Position numbers and translations under genes: made by a program. The notes below the pieces were generated by a model. That model was given only the letters and a program-made list of their open reading frames with translations. It did not search any database and was not told the DNA's origin. A DNA stretch of 64,000 nucleotides, taken from Halosimplex halophilum. Lineage in GTDB: Archaea; Halobacteriota; Halobacteria; Halobacteriales; Haloarculaceae. Of the stretch, positions 1-8,473 are shown in pieces (positions within the stretch are counted from its first letter, which is position 1; the number at the start of each line of letters is the position of its first letter). Location: positions 763,962 through 827,961 of the forward strand of contig NZ_ML214298.1 in NCBI RefSeq assembly GCF_004698125.1, written 5' to 3'.

Positions 1-183
1 CTGACCATGGTCGACGACGCCGACCGCGGTCCCGCCGCGGACCGCCCCGCCGAGGGCGTCGCGGAGCCGGCCGACGCGGCCTTCGACGTGGCGCCGGAAC
101 TGTTCGGCGTCGACGACGCCCGCGCGGTCGACCCCACCGGCGACGCCCGAACGGCCGGCCGCCTCGACGACACAGCCCTGTAA
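1..183 (+). CDS. C-terminal fragment of an unidentified protein
   Basis: The reading frame is open from the first base of the window to a TAA at 181-183. The 60 visible residues are rich in Ala, Asp and Pro and show no motif I recognise. The start and most of the gene lie outside the window, so no function can be given. Its acidic, codon-biased composition matches the neighbouring real genes, which is why it is listed rather than treated as chance. Confidence 0.45.
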   Translation: MTMVDDADRGPAADRPAEGVAEPADAAFDVAPELFGVDDARAVDPTGDARTAGRLDDTAL

Positions 184-236
184 CGCGCCGAATCCGTTCG
201 TTTTCGAACCGCGTTGGGCGACCGTCGGGACGCCGC

Positions 237-650
237 TCAGGTGACCGCTCGCACGGCGACCGCTTCGAGCAGCAACAGCACGTTGTACGTCACCGTCGCG
301 AGCGCGCCGACGGCGAAGAACGTCGCGAGCGGCCACTCCTGGGGCGTCGCGTCCAGAAAGAGGTTGACGGCCGCCAGCGCCCCGCCGGTCGAGAGGATGT
401 GGATCGCCGAGACGACCAGCGACGAGGGCGACTCCTCGACGCTCAGCTGCGTCGAGAACCCCTCGAACGCGACCGCCGCGAGCAGACCGAACCCGACCAG
501 CGCGCCCGCGACGAACGACAGGATGCGCCAGACGTCCGGGACGCTGTAGGCGTGGATCAGCAGCGCCCCGCTCCCCCAGATGGTCAGCGTGTAGCCGTAG
601 GCCTCCGACTCCGAGGCGAGGTTCGCGGCCAGCCGCGTCCGGTACTCCAT
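237..650 (-). CDS. Small four-helix membrane protein, unknown function
   Basis: This 137-residue protein has about four hydrophobic stretches (near residues 25-42, 44-62, 80-100 and 108-130) separated by short charged loops, so it is predicted to sit in the cytoplasmic membrane. The soluble N-terminus (MEYRTRLAANLASE) is charged. No catalytic or binding motif is visible. The ATG at 650 is supported by a TATA-like CTTATAGG at about 676-683, 29 bases upstream, which suggests a leaderless transcript. It is convergent with the partial gene at the window start. I do not recognise the family. Confidence 0.7.
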   Translation of the reverse strand: MEYRTRLAANLASESEAYGYTLTIWGSGALLIHAYSVPDVWRILSFVAGALVGFGLLAAVAFEGFSTQLSVEESPSSLVVSAIHILSTGGALAAVNLFLDATPQEWPLATFFAVGALATVTYNVLLLLEAVAVRAVT

Positions 651-731
651 CGCCCGGCGGTACGGTCGGCCGACCTATAAGTCTCCGAGCGGCCGTCGCC
701 CAGACGGGCCGCGGCGCCGCCCGCCCGACCG

Positions 732-1109
732 CTACGCCGTCCCCTCTGTGAACGAGATCGACTCGCCGGTGACGTCGATGTAGAGTCCGTGCGAGTCGGT
801 CTCGGTGTCGGACCACTCGTGGGTCTCCTCGGGGCCGCCCTCGACGGAGACGCGCACCTCGACGGTCTCGTCGCCCACCACCTCCTCGTAGCCGGTGCCA
901 CCGCCGGCGTCGAGCGTGACCGTCTCGTCGAGCAGCGGGTCGCCGCCGTCGGTCGGTGTGACGACCAGCGTCACGGTCTGCTCGCTCTCGGACTCGTTGT
1001 CGAGCGTGATGTCGGTCACGCCCGACCCGAGCCCGGCACAGCCCGCTCCGGCGGCGCTCCCGGCCACCGCGGCGACGCTCGCGAGGACGCGGCGTCTGCG
1101 GAGGGCCAT
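732..1109 (-). CDS. Small secreted lipoprotein, unknown function
   Basis: The 125-residue product begins with a basic double-Arg region (MALRRRRVL), then a hydrophobic stretch and a lipobox-like AGAGC. It is therefore probably exported, perhaps by the Tat route as is common in haloarchaea, and lipid-anchored on the outer face. The remaining roughly 95 residues look like an immunoglobulin-type beta sandwich with alternating Thr/Val strands and acidic turns. A longer frame reaches 1169, but the ATG at 1109 sits directly before the signal sequence and 29 bases after an ACTTACCC box, so I chose it. No enzymatic motif is seen. Confidence 0.72.
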   Translation of the reverse strand: MALRRRRVLASVAAVAGSAAGAGCAGLGSGVTDITLDNESESEQTVTLVVTPTDGGDPLLDETVTLDAGGGTGYEEVVGDETVEVRVSVEGGPEETHEWSDTETDSHGLYIDVTGESISFTEGTA

Positions 1110-1223
1110 GGCGGTCGCCGGATCGGTTCGTCGCGGGTAAGTGTCTTCCCCCGCGTGCGGTGCGGTCACCGCGAGCGCCCGCGAACCGAGTCGCCCTTAC
1201 GGCGACTGTGCCAACACCGACCC

Positions 1224-2030
1224 ATGACAGTCGTCACGAACGGCGGGGTCGACCTCTACTACGAGGCGCGGGGTGACCCGCGGCCGCCCGAAGACGGCGA
1301 TCGCGCCGCGGATACCGTGGTGTTCGTCGAACCGGCGGGCTACGGCGCGTGGGTGTGGGGCTGGCAGCACGCCGCCCTCGCGGAGGGCTTCGAGACGGTC
1401 ACCTGGGACCTGCGCGGGACCGGCCGCTCGGACGCGCCGGAGGGTCCCTACGCGGTCCGGACGCTGGCGGGCGACCTCGAAGCCGTCCTCGCCGACCACG
1501 GTGTCGCCGACGCGCACGTCGTCGGCGCCGGCCTCGGCGGGATGGTCGCGCTGGAGCACGCGCACCGCTACAGCCGCGCGGCGTCGCTGACGCTCTTTGG
1601 TACCACTGCCGACGGCGACCGCGTCGACGCCGACGCGCTCGACTCGCTGTTCGCGCCCCGGGACGACCCCGAGGCGCTCCGGGCCTCGCTGCGCAACGCG
1701 TTCGCGGCCGACCTCGACGCCCACGGCGACGTGGTCGACGAGATCGTCGGCTGGCGCCGCGAGGAGGACGCCGACCGCACGGGCTTCGAGGCCCAGGCCG
1801 CCGCGATGCGGCGCTTCGACCGCTCGGACTCGCTGTACGAGGTCACGACGCCCGCCCGGGTGTTCCACGGCGTCGACGACGCGGTCGTCCCGACGGCGGC
1901 GGGCCGGGACCTGGCCGAGGGACTCCCCCGCGGGGAGTTCACCGCCGTCGAGGGCGGGCACCTCTGCTTTATCGAGGAGAGCGCCGCGGTCAACGACGCG
2001 CTGCTCGGCGCGTTCGAGGGGAGCGAGTGA
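1224..2030 (+). CDS. Alpha/beta-hydrolase fold protein lacking the serine nucleophile
   Basis: The 268-residue protein has the layout of a single-domain alpha/beta hydrolase: an early strand-loop (VVFVEPAGYG), the WDLRGTGRSD loop, a nucleophile elbow, the acid loop HGVDDAVVP (D218/D219) and a final GGH (H246). The elbow reads VGAGLGG, so position 103, where Ser, Cys or Asp normally sits, is Gly. Family knowledge says this residue carries the acyl intermediate, so ordinary esterase chemistry is unlikely. It may be a binding protein or a lyase-like relative. The ATG at 1224 follows a CCCTTACGG box by about 27 bases; the frame extends further upstream but without hydrolase similarity. Confidence 0.85.
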   Translation: MTVVTNGGVDLYYEARGDPRPPEDGDRAADTVVFVEPAGYGAWVWGWQHAALAEGFETVTWDLRGTGRSDAPEGPYAVRTLAGDLEAVLADHGVADAHVVGAGLGGMVALEHAHRYSRAASLTLFGTTADGDRVDADALDSLFAPRDDPEALRASLRNAFAADLDAHGDVVDEIVGWRREEDADRTGFEAQAAAMRRFDRSDSLYEVTTPARVFHGVDDAVVPTAAGRDLAEGLPRGEFTAVEGGHLCFIEESAAVNDALLGAFEGSE

Positions 2031-2099
2031 CCCCGGTTCGTCGGCGGGGACCCGCGGACCGTCGGTAGTTTTACACCGGCGACAGTCGTCGTCGGGGGT

Positions 2100-2672
2100 A
2101 TGTCGAACGACGAGCGCGACGACCGGGACGGCGACCCCGGCGAGACGGAGTCGGGACAGGGCGGCGGACAGCCGCCGGTCGACGGCGACGACGGGAGCGA
2201 CGACAGCTGGGTGAGCGACAGCGTCGACGAGGGCGAGTCGACCGCCGAGGGCGAGTCGACCGCCGAGGGCGGCTCGGGCGATGCGGGCACCGTCGACGAC
2301 GCAGGGGGCCAGTCCACGGGCGCGGGCGGCGGCCAGCCCGCGGGCTCGGACGGCGGCCGCCAGAAGGGCCCGGACGAGAAGTTCTGTTCCGAGTGCGGCG
2401 CGGTCATCAACGAGAAGGCCGAGATCTGCCCGGAGTGTGGCGTCCGCCAGCCCGGGTCGGGGTCGAACGACGAGCGGATCGTCGCGGCGCTGTTCGCCAT
2501 CCTGCTCGGGAGTTTCGGCGCGCACAAGTTCTATCTCGGGAACACGAAGCTCGGGGTCCTCTACCTCTGTTTCTTCTGGTCCGGGATCCCCGGACTCATC
2601 GGGATCATCGAGGGCGTCATCTACCTCACCAAGGACGACGAGGAGTTTCGCCGCCAGTACATGGAGGACTGA
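2100..2672 (+). CDS. Zinc-ribbon TM2-domain membrane protein
   Basis: This 190-residue protein has three parts. Residues 1-90 are a low-complexity acidic Gly/Ser/Asp tract. Residues about 95-115 form a zinc ribbon (FCSECG and ICPECG pairs). The C-terminal 70 residues are a TM2 domain: two membrane helices with the typical GAHKFYLGN segment and a short polar tail (EEFRRQYMED). TM2 proteins are small integral membrane proteins of poorly known function; the ribbon probably lies in the cytoplasm. The acidic tract contains a directly repeated GESTAEG unit. A GTTTTACAC box lies about 29 bases before the ATG. Confidence 0.88.
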   Translation: MSNDERDDRDGDPGETESGQGGGQPPVDGDDGSDDSWVSDSVDEGESTAEGESTAEGGSGDAGTVDDAGGQSTGAGGGQPAGSDGGRQKGPDEKFCSECGAVINEKAEICPECGVRQPGSGSNDERIVAALFAILLGSFGAHKFYLGNTKLGVLYLCFFWSGIPGLIGIIEGVIYLTKDDEEFRRQYMED

Positions 2673-2673
2673 G

Positions 2674-3276
2674 CCGGCAGCAGCCGGGCGCCCGGGCGGC
2701 TCGCCCGTCGGCCGTCCCGGTCGCTCTCGGGCCGCCCGCGCCCATCGAGCGGCCGGCGAACTCCACACCGGCCTCGCACGCACCGGTCGGTACCTCCTCA
2801 GCCACCACGAGCCCGACGAGTACTACCGCTGTCACCGGCTCGCCCTCGGCGGCCGGACGGTCCGCCTCTGCGCCCGTTGCAGCGGCGTCTACCCCGGTAT
2901 CTTGACGGGCGTCGCGCTCGTCCTGACCGACACCGGGCCGGCGGCATGGCCGTGGCTGGTCGCCTGCGGGCCGGCGCCGGCGCTGGTCGACTGGGCGGTC
3001 ACGACGTTCACGCGGCGGCGCGGGGTCAACGCCGTTCGGACCGCCTCGGGCGCGCTCCTGGGACTGGGGTACGGGGTCGCAGTCCCGTGGTTCCTGACGG
3101 ACCAGCCGCTCTGGCTGCTGGCGGTCGCGGCGGGCTACGGCGGCGTCGCCGCGGCGCTGCTCGCCCGGTCGCGGGCCGGCGGCGGTGGCGACGGTGGCGA
3201 GAACGAGCACGCCGGGGCGGACGGAACCGACGACCCCGGCGGGAACGCGGACGAGAATCGATCGCACGGGGCGTAG
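2674..3276 (+). CDS. DUF2085-like membrane protein with no recognisable start codon
   Basis: The frame contains the marks of DUF2085 membrane proteins: YLLSHHEPDEYYRCHRL, then LCARCSGVYPG, then three or four hydrophobic segments and an acidic, Gly-rich tail. The Cys/His pattern (YRCHR, CARC) suggests metal binding next to the membrane. Homology would start near 2760. However, no in-frame ATG, GTG or TTG lies between the end of the TM2 gene at 2672 and the conserved core; the nearest is at 2281, deep inside that gene in another frame. The coordinate given is only the first codon after the upstream gene. A non-canonical start, a frameshift near 2690-2760, or a decayed gene are all possible. Confidence 0.6.
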   Translation, partial: PAAAGRPGGSPVGRPGRSRAARAHRAAGELHTGLARTGRYLLSHHEPDEYYRCHRLALGGRTVRLCARCSGVYPGILTGVALVLTDTGPAAWPWLVACGPAPALVDWAVTTFTRRRGVNAVRTASGALLGLGYGVAVPWFLTDQPLWLLAVAAGYGGVAAALLARSRAGGGGDGGENEHAGADGTDDPGGNADENRSHGA

Positions 3277-3326
3277 TGCTGCCAGTGTGGACAGGCTTTT
3301 GGTCGCCGAGCCGCTGGCATAGGACG

Positions 3327-4061
3327 ATGACACGGCCGCGCATCGCCCTGTTGAACGCAGCCCACGAGGCCGAGGGCAACCGCCGGAACTTCCGCCGGGA
3401 ACTCGACGCCGACCTGACGGAGTTTCACCTCCCGTCGGGACAGTTCCCGGAGACCTTCGAGTTCGACGGGTGCGTCGTCACCGGCTCCCGCGCCTCGGTC
3501 TACTGGGACGAGGAGTGGATCCCGCCGGCCAAGGAGTGGGTCGGCGAGGCGATCGACCGCGGACTGCCGCTCCTGGGCGTGTGTTACGGCCACCAGCTAC
3601 TCGCGGACGTGCTCGGCGGGACCGTCGAGGACATGGGCGAGTACGAGATCGGCTACCGCACCGTCGAGCACTCGGGCGACTCCGTGCTGTTCGACGGCAT
3701 CGACACGGAGTTCACCGTCTTCACGACCCACTCCGACAGCGTGGTCGAACTGCCGCCCGGCGCCGAGCGGCTGGCCGCCAACGACTACGGCGTCCACGGC
3801 TTCCGCAAGGGCCCGGTGTTCGGCGTCCAGTTCCACCCCGAGTACGACATGGACGCCGCCGCCGAGGTGACGAAGGGCAAGGACGGGCAGCTCCCCGAGT
3901 CGCGCATCCAGTCGGTGCTCGACGGGATCACCCCCGAGAACTACGACGCCGCCTGCGAGGCCAAGCAGGTCTTCGACAACTTCCTCGCGTTCGTCGCCGA
4001 GCACGACGCGGGCGGCGCAACCGGGGCGGCGGCCGACGACACCGTCGCCGCCGACGACTGA
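3327..4061 (+). CDS. Class I glutamine amidotransferase (GMP-synthase-type)
   Basis: The 244-residue protein has the class I (triad) amidotransferase fold: the nucleophile elbow GVCYGHQLLA (C86) and the paired His/Glu of QFHPEYD (H170, E172). These enzymes release ammonia from glutamine for a partner synthase. It resembles GMP synthase subunit A (GuaAa) but carries an extra segment of about 45 residues after the FHPE motif and an acidic tail. No ATP-pyrophosphatase subunit lies nearby, so it may instead be a free-standing amidotransferase or peptidase-like relative. The ATG at 3327 lies about 30 bases after an AGGCTTTT box. Confidence 0.82.
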   Translation: MTRPRIALLNAAHEAEGNRRNFRRELDADLTEFHLPSGQFPETFEFDGCVVTGSRASVYWDEEWIPPAKEWVGEAIDRGLPLLGVCYGHQLLADVLGGTVEDMGEYEIGYRTVEHSGDSVLFDGIDTEFTVFTTHSDSVVELPPGAERLAANDYGVHGFRKGPVFGVQFHPEYDMDAAAEVTKGKDGQLPESRIQSVLDGITPENYDAACEAKQVFDNFLAFVAEHDAGGATGAAADDTVAADD

Positions 4062-4173
4062 CCCGTTCGCGGGCGGGAGTCCCCGCCGCGGAGGACCGTT
4101 TTCCTCACGCCGACACCGCACCCACCGGAGTCGACGGCAGGTTCAACCGGTTCGCGGCCCAACCGGTGACCCC

Positions 4174-4437
4174 ATGCAAGTGTACTGCACCGACGGGACC
4201 GTCGTCGACTGCGCCAGGTACGAGGTCAACGAATACGGGCTCGTCCTCTACGGGACCGAGGACCAGCAGGACCGCGAACGCTACGACACGAGCGACCCAC
4301 AGCAGGTGGGGTTCGTGCCCCACGAACGGCTGTGGTACGTCCTCCCGGAGGGCGTGACGCCCCAGGCGGGACTGTCCGCGCCGGGACAGGGCCAGCCCGG
4401 GGCGGGGACGCGACCCCAGCCCCAGCCGCGGCAGTGA
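4174..4437 (+). CDS. Small haloarchaeal protein, unknown function
   Basis: An 87-residue soluble protein. The first 65 residues are compact and rich in Tyr, Val and acidic residues (MQVYCTDGTVVDC), looking like a small beta-rich fold with two Cys. The last 20 residues are Pro/Gln/Gly-rich and probably disordered. The frame ends 69 bases before the convergent stop of the metalloprotease-like gene. A weak box (GTTCAACCGG) lies 29 bases before the ATG. I do not recognise the family, but codon use is typical for this genome. Confidence 0.65.
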   Translation: MQVYCTDGTVVDCARYEVNEYGLVLYGTEDQQDRERYDTSDPQQVGFVPHERLWYVLPEGVTPQAGLSAPGQGQPGAGTRPQPQPRQ

Positions 4438-4506
4438 CAGCGGCGGCACCGGCCGGCGACCGGTCGCTCCGCCGGGGCGACAGAACCGTCGTCGCGCCGC
4501 GGGGGC

Positions 4507-5778
4507 CTACGGCTGGAAGCCCTGGCGTTCGATCTCGGCGGCGAGCGGGACGGGGAGGTACTCGTCCTCGCCGGGGGTGATCTGCGGGGTCAGCCAGCCG
4601 CCCTCGCAGTAGTGGTGGGGGTCGCGGTCGCAGGCGCCCGGCGCCTCGATGCGGCCGACGACGTTGTGGAGCAGTTCGTGGACGACGACGTGGCGCTGGG
4701 TCCGGTCGGCCGCGCCGGCGTCGACGAGCGCGAACTGGCCGCCGACCGAGCCGTAGCCGACCTCGTCGGAGACGAAGCGGGTCACGACGACGTGGTGGTA
4801 GACGCCGGCCCGCGGGCCGAGCCGGTCGCGGTAGAGATCGTTGCGGAGCGCGTCGAAGTTCCCGCCGGTGAAGACGGCGGTCTCGTTGACGTATCCGCCC
4901 CTGCGGACGTGGACGTCGATGCCCGACCCGTTGGCCCGACGGACGGGCATCTCCGCGAACTCGGCCTCGACGCGGTCGTAGAAGGCGGCCGAGTCGGGCT
5001 CGACGCCGCGGGCGTAGTCGACCTGGACGTACAGGTCCATCGCCAGCGGGTCGCTGCCGGGGAGCCGGGCGCCCGTCGGCGTCTCGCCGCGGACCTCCCA
5101 CCCGTCGAGCAGTCTGTCGCCGTCGGTGTCGGGGTCGGTCGGGTCGGTGCCCACTTCGACCTCGCGCCAGTCGCTCAGCCCGTCGTCGTCGGTGTCCGGG
5201 TCGAAGGGATCGGTGCCGAGTTCGAGTTCGCGCTGGTCGGTGAGGCCGTCCGCGTCGGCGTCGACCGAGCGCGGGCTGGTCCCCCGCTCGACCTCCCGTC
5301 CGTCCGAGACGCCGTCGCCGTCCGTGTCGGGGTTCAGCGGGTCCGTGTTGAGTTCGATCTCCCGCCCGTCGGAGAGGCCGTCGCCGTCCGTGTCCGGGTC
5401 GAACACCTCGGTCCCGAGCTCCCGTTCGCGCGCGTCCGAGAGGCCGTCGCCGTCCGAATCCAGCGCGTTCCCGGTGTCGTTGCCCCTGGCGAACGGGGCG
5501 GTCGCGGGGTCGGTGTCGCCGCTGTCCGTCGACGACCCGTTCGCGGTCGCGGTTCCGTTCGCGGCGTCGGCGGCCGACCGGTGACCGGCCAGCAGCTGGT
5601 CGAGCTTTTCGAGAACCGCGTCGCTCGCGCCCCCGTTCCCCAGCGGGGGCGACTCGCTCGCCTCGCCTGTCGGCGTCGCCGCGGGCTCGTCGCGGGCGTC
5701 GGCCGTCTTCGCACCGAGCGCCCCGACGCCCGCGACGAGGACGATGCCCAGCAACGCCAGCGCCAGGACCCGTCGCAC
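4507..5778 (-). CDS. Secreted calcium-repeat protein with HELLH metalloprotease-like motif
   Basis: The 423-residue precursor starts with a signal sequence ([19 protein letters not shown]). A Thr/Ser/Asp-rich linker follows, then six thrombospondin type-3-like calcium repeats of the form [12 protein letters not shown] at about residues 125-270. The C-terminal domain of about 145 residues contains HELLH (H367, E368, H371), the zinc-binding core of many metalloproteases, followed by a Cys pair and further His residues (CDRDPHHYC). I infer an extracellular or wall-bound calcium-stabilised protein, possibly a peptidase; the third zinc ligand is not certain. The start is GTG, placed 28 bases after a strong CTATTTTTAC box. 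Confidence 0.85.
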   Translation of the reverse strand: MRRVLALALLGIVLVAGVGALGAKTADARDEPAATPTGEASESPPLGNGGASDAVLEKLDQLLAGHRSAADAANGTATANGSSTDSGDTDPATAPFARGNDTGNALDSDGDGLSDARERELGTEVFDPDTDGDGLSDGREIELNTDPLNPDTDGDGVSDGREVERGTSPRSVDADADGLTDQRELELGTDPFDPDTDDDGLSDWREVEVGTDPTDPDTDGDRLLDGWEVRGETPTGARLPGSDPLAMDLYVQVDYARGVEPDSAAFYDRVEAEFAEMPVRRANGSGIDVHVRRGGYVNETAVFTGGNFDALRNDLYRDRLGPRAGVYHHVVVTRFVSDEVGYGSVGGQFALVDAGAADRTQRHVVVHELLHNVVGRIEAPGACDRDPHHYCEGGWLTPQITPGEDEYLPVPLAAEIERQGFQP

Positions 5779-5800
5779 ACGCCCCCTGTGAACCCCCTCC

Positions 5801-5810
5801 GTAAAAATAG
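5801..5810 (-). promoter_or_regulatory. TATA-like box of the calcium-repeat protein gene
   Basis: On the minus strand the segment reads CTATTTTTAC. It is centred 28 bases before the GTG at 5778, the spacing expected for a haloarchaeal TATA box and a leaderless transcript. It supports the GTG start. Confidence 0.6.
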
Positions 5811-5873
5811 TTGTTCATGCGAGATGAACGCGTCGGCGACACGTTCGCCTGTCCTGACCGTCCGATGCACCTC

Positions 5874-6488
5874 CTAACAGACGGGCTTCGGGTTGACGCC
5901 CAGGGACTCCAGCGTCTCGAAGTAGTCCTCGTAGTCGGCCTCGATGGCGGCGGTGGCCGCGGCGACCGCCTCGTCGGGGTCGTCGGCCTCGTCGGCGAGC
6001 AGGTCGCTCGCCCGCTCGACGTACTCGTCGTAGTCGTCGCCGAACGAGCGGAACGTGCTCGCCGTCCGCGGGCTGGCCTGGCCGACGAAGTAGCCGACGA
6101 TCTGGTCGGCGTTGTTGCCCGCCGCGAGCGCCCAGCCGACGAACGCGGCCAGCCGCTCGGCGGTCCCGGTGACGGTCCCGAGGTGGGCGACGACCGCCGG
6201 AGACTCGCCGGGTTCGTACTCGCCGCGCTCGCCGGCCGCGGCCTCGGCGTGGTCGCGTTCGGTCGCCGCGGCGTCGGCGAACAGCTCGCTCACGTCGCCC
6301 GATTCCTCGTCGGCCCAGGCGTCGAAGCGCTCCGCCGCGAAGTGCGCGCGGTCGGCCGCGGCCCCCAGCACCGCGTCGTCGTCCATCTCGCCCTCGGTGT
6401 CCGCGTACAGCGCCTTCGACGACCCGAGCCGCGACAGCGGCGTCGCCGCCTCCTCGCGGACCGTCTCGACGAACTCCTGTGGATCCAT
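5874..6488 (-). CDS. Rubrerythrin-like all-helical haloarchaeal protein
   Basis: A 204-residue soluble, acidic, almost wholly helical protein. It belongs, as far as I can recognise, to a haloarchaeal family often labelled rubrerythrin-like. Glu/His pairs that could bind metal are present (RAHFAAERF, TERDHAEAA) but I cannot see a clear EXXH pair set, so metal binding is unproven. It has no membrane segment or signal peptide. The ATG at 6488 follows a GTTACAAGC box by about 27 bases. It stands alone between a convergent lipoprotein gene and the divergent secreted-protein gene. Confidence 0.6.
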   Translation of the reverse strand: MDPQEFVETVREEAATPLSRLGSSKALYADTEGEMDDDAVLGAAADRAHFAAERFDAWADEESGDVSELFADAAATERDHAEAAAGERGEYEPGESPAVVAHLGTVTGTAERLAAFVGWALAAGNNADQIVGYFVGQASPRTASTFRSFGDDYDEYVERASDLLADEADDPDEAVAAATAAIEADYEDYFETLESLGVNPKPVC

Positions 6489-6600
6489 GTCTCAAGGCTG
6501 TGCGGGCGGCGGCTTGTAACCATCGTCTCCCGCCGCGAGTGGACGGATCCGCTCCGGTCGGACCCGAAAGCACTTGTCCCGGACTCGCCGATCACGACCG

Positions 6601-7563
6601 ATGCCCTCCCCGTCCCGTCGCGAGCTCCTCGCGGCCGCCGGCGTCGCCGCCGGGACCGCCCTCGCCGGCTGTACCGCCGTCGAGGGGCTGTCCGGCGAGC
6701 AGCAGCCGACCTACACGCTCGACGCCGACCGGATCGGCACGTCGCTGGCGCCGCTGGCGCTGTGGGAACCGCCCGCGGAGCCTCGCCCCTGGACCGCAGA
6801 CTACGCGGCGAACGTCGACGCCGCCGTCGCCGCCGAGCGCCCGACCACCTACGGCTACCCCCCGATTCCCGGCGGCGAGTACGTCGAGCGCGACGGGACG
6901 TACTACCGGCTGTCCGTCGTGACGACCGGGCTCGAACGGATCGAGCGGCCGGTCCTCCGGCTGGAGTGGGTCGGACGCCTGGACGAACTGGACGACCCGC
7001 CCGGTCGGGTCCGGTATCCGGCACTGACCCGGCTGGACCAGCGCGCGGTCAAGATCGCCTACGTGGCCGCCCGCCACCGGCAGATGGGCGGGACCGCCCC
7101 CGGGAACGTCGTCGAGGCCGGTGGGTACGTCTACCGGCGGGGCTACGAGGGACCGACGAGCGGGCTGGCGCCCGACCCGCTGCACGACTACGTCGAGTAC
7201 AACGGCACCGTCCTCGGCGTCTCCGTCGAGCGCCGGGAGTTCGCCGAGCCGGCCAGGACCGGTGTCGCCGTCCCCGTCGCGGACTCCGAGGCCGGGTTCG
7301 AGCGCGCGCTCGACGGCGACATGGTCGACGCCCGTCTCGACCCCGACTCCCTCTCGGAGGACCAGCGGCTGATGCTGTACCGCGACGGCTACGAGGAGAC
7401 GACGCCGCTCTCGGCGGGATACCGGGAGTTACTCGCCGACCTGGGGCTGGCCGATGCCCTCGACGCCGCGGGGGAGGAGCCCCCCAGCGCCGAGAACGGG
7501 CTGTTCCTGGCGCTGGGCGAGGAGTACTACCGCTACGGGCTGTACGTGAATCCCGCCGACTGA
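6601..7563 (+). CDS. Lipoprotein, unknown function
   Basis: A 320-residue precursor with a signal region MPSPSRRELLAAAGVAAG ending in the lipobox LAGC, so it should be lipid-anchored outside the cell. The mature part has no repeats or catalytic motif I recognise; it alternates Tyr-rich strands with acidic loops and contains an EEYYRYGLYV segment near the C-terminus. The frame could begin at 6574, but the ATG at 6601 immediately precedes the signal sequence. The gene is convergent with the ThuA gene. Confidence 0.75.
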   Translation: MPSPSRRELLAAAGVAAGTALAGCTAVEGLSGEQQPTYTLDADRIGTSLAPLALWEPPAEPRPWTADYAANVDAAVAAERPTTYGYPPIPGGEYVERDGTYYRLSVVTTGLERIERPVLRLEWVGRLDELDDPPGRVRYPALTRLDQRAVKIAYVAARHRQMGGTAPGNVVEAGGYVYRRGYEGPTSGLAPDPLHDYVEYNGTVLGVSVERREFAEPARTGVAVPVADSEAGFERALDGDMVDARLDPDSLSEDQRLMLYRDGYEETTPLSAGYRELLADLGLADALDAAGEEPPSAENGLFLALGEEYYRYGLYVNPAD

Positions 7564-7637
7564 CGGCGACGGCTACCGCGACGGGAGGCGGTGCGCCGGC
7601 CGCTGTCGCGAGCCGAGACGGTGCCGCCCTCCCGCGG

Positions 7638-8279
7638 TCAGTTCGCGTCGGCCCACTCGACGGCGTTGCGCAGCAGGGCGACGAACGAGTCGTTCGCGAG
7701 CGCCTCGTCGGTGTGGCCCAGCGAGACGTAGGCGACCCGTCCGGCCGACTCGTTGGTCCAGACGACCGGGTAGTCCTCGAGGTCGGGGTGGTCCATCGTC
7801 GCGAGCACCTGCAGGTCGTCGTCTACCTCGACCTGGTAGGGCTCGTCGTAGACGGTGAAGTCGTCGACGCCCTCGGTGATGGCGTGGGGCTCGACGACGT
7901 CGACGCCGAACTCGGACTGCTCGGGGTGGGTGAGGAAGTGGCCGCCGATCAGCTCGCGCAGCTCCGGGAACGGCTCCTCGTTGTGGTCGAGCACCTCGTC
8001 GGGGTCGTCGGCCGCGACGGAGGTCAGGTCCGAGGCGCAGTGGACGCCGACGTAGCCGCCGCCCGACTCGACGTGGCCCAGCAGCGCGTCGAGCTGCTCG
8101 TCGGACAGCGACGAGTCGGTGAGATAGTCGACGAGCACGTCGTACTCGCCGGTCAGGGCGTCGCGGTCGGTCGTGATCGTCACGTCGTATCCCTCCAGCG
8201 CGGCCGCGAAGGCGTCGCGCTTCTCGTCGATGGCGTGGAACGGGAAGGTGTTCTCCCCGAGCACGAGCACGCGTGTCAT
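7638..8279 (-). CDS. ThuA-domain protein (glutamine-amidotransferase-like fold)
   Basis: A 213-residue soluble protein of the ThuA (trehalose-utilisation) family, which shares the flavodoxin-like fold of class I glutamine amidotransferases but usually lacks their catalytic triad. Recognisable segments are TRVLVLGENTFPFH at the start, GGGYVGVHCASD in the elbow position, the GGHFLTHP turn, and VVWTNESAGRVAYVSLGH. The Cys in VHCASD sits near the elbow, but no amidotransferase His-Glu pair follows. No sugar genes are nearby, so the substrate is unknown. It has no signal peptide. Confidence 0.85.
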   Translation of the reverse strand: MTRVLVLGENTFPFHAIDEKRDAFAAALEGYDVTITTDRDALTGEYDVLVDYLTDSSLSDEQLDALLGHVESGGGYVGVHCASDLTSVAADDPDEVLDHNEEPFPELRELIGGHFLTHPEQSEFGVDVVEPHAITEGVDDFTVYDEPYQVEVDDDLQVLATMDHPDLEDYPVVWTNESAGRVAYVSLGHTDEALANDSFVALLRNAVEWADAN

Positions 8280-8432
8280 GTCCGGGTCGTCGGCCCTCCC
8301 CCGGTTAGCTCCACCGGTCCCGGAAGCCGCGTGGGGAACCCGCCGCCGGGCCGCCGACCGGCCGCTCGGGCGCCGGCAGCCCCGCGTCGTCTGGGACTCG
8401 TTCGCACTGATCGCATGTCACGTCAACACGTA

Positions 8433-8450
8433 TCGGATAAACAATTATTA
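8433..8450 (+). promoter_or_regulatory. A/T-rich promoter of the 42-residue zinc-finger gene
   Basis: This stretch (ATAAACAATTATTA core) is among the most A/T-rich runs in an otherwise about 70% G+C window. It ends 24 bases before the ATG at 8474, ideal for a TATA box feeding a leaderless mRNA. Confidence 0.6.
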
Positions 8451-8473
8451 ACGTCGGGGTCGAACGGAGAGAC

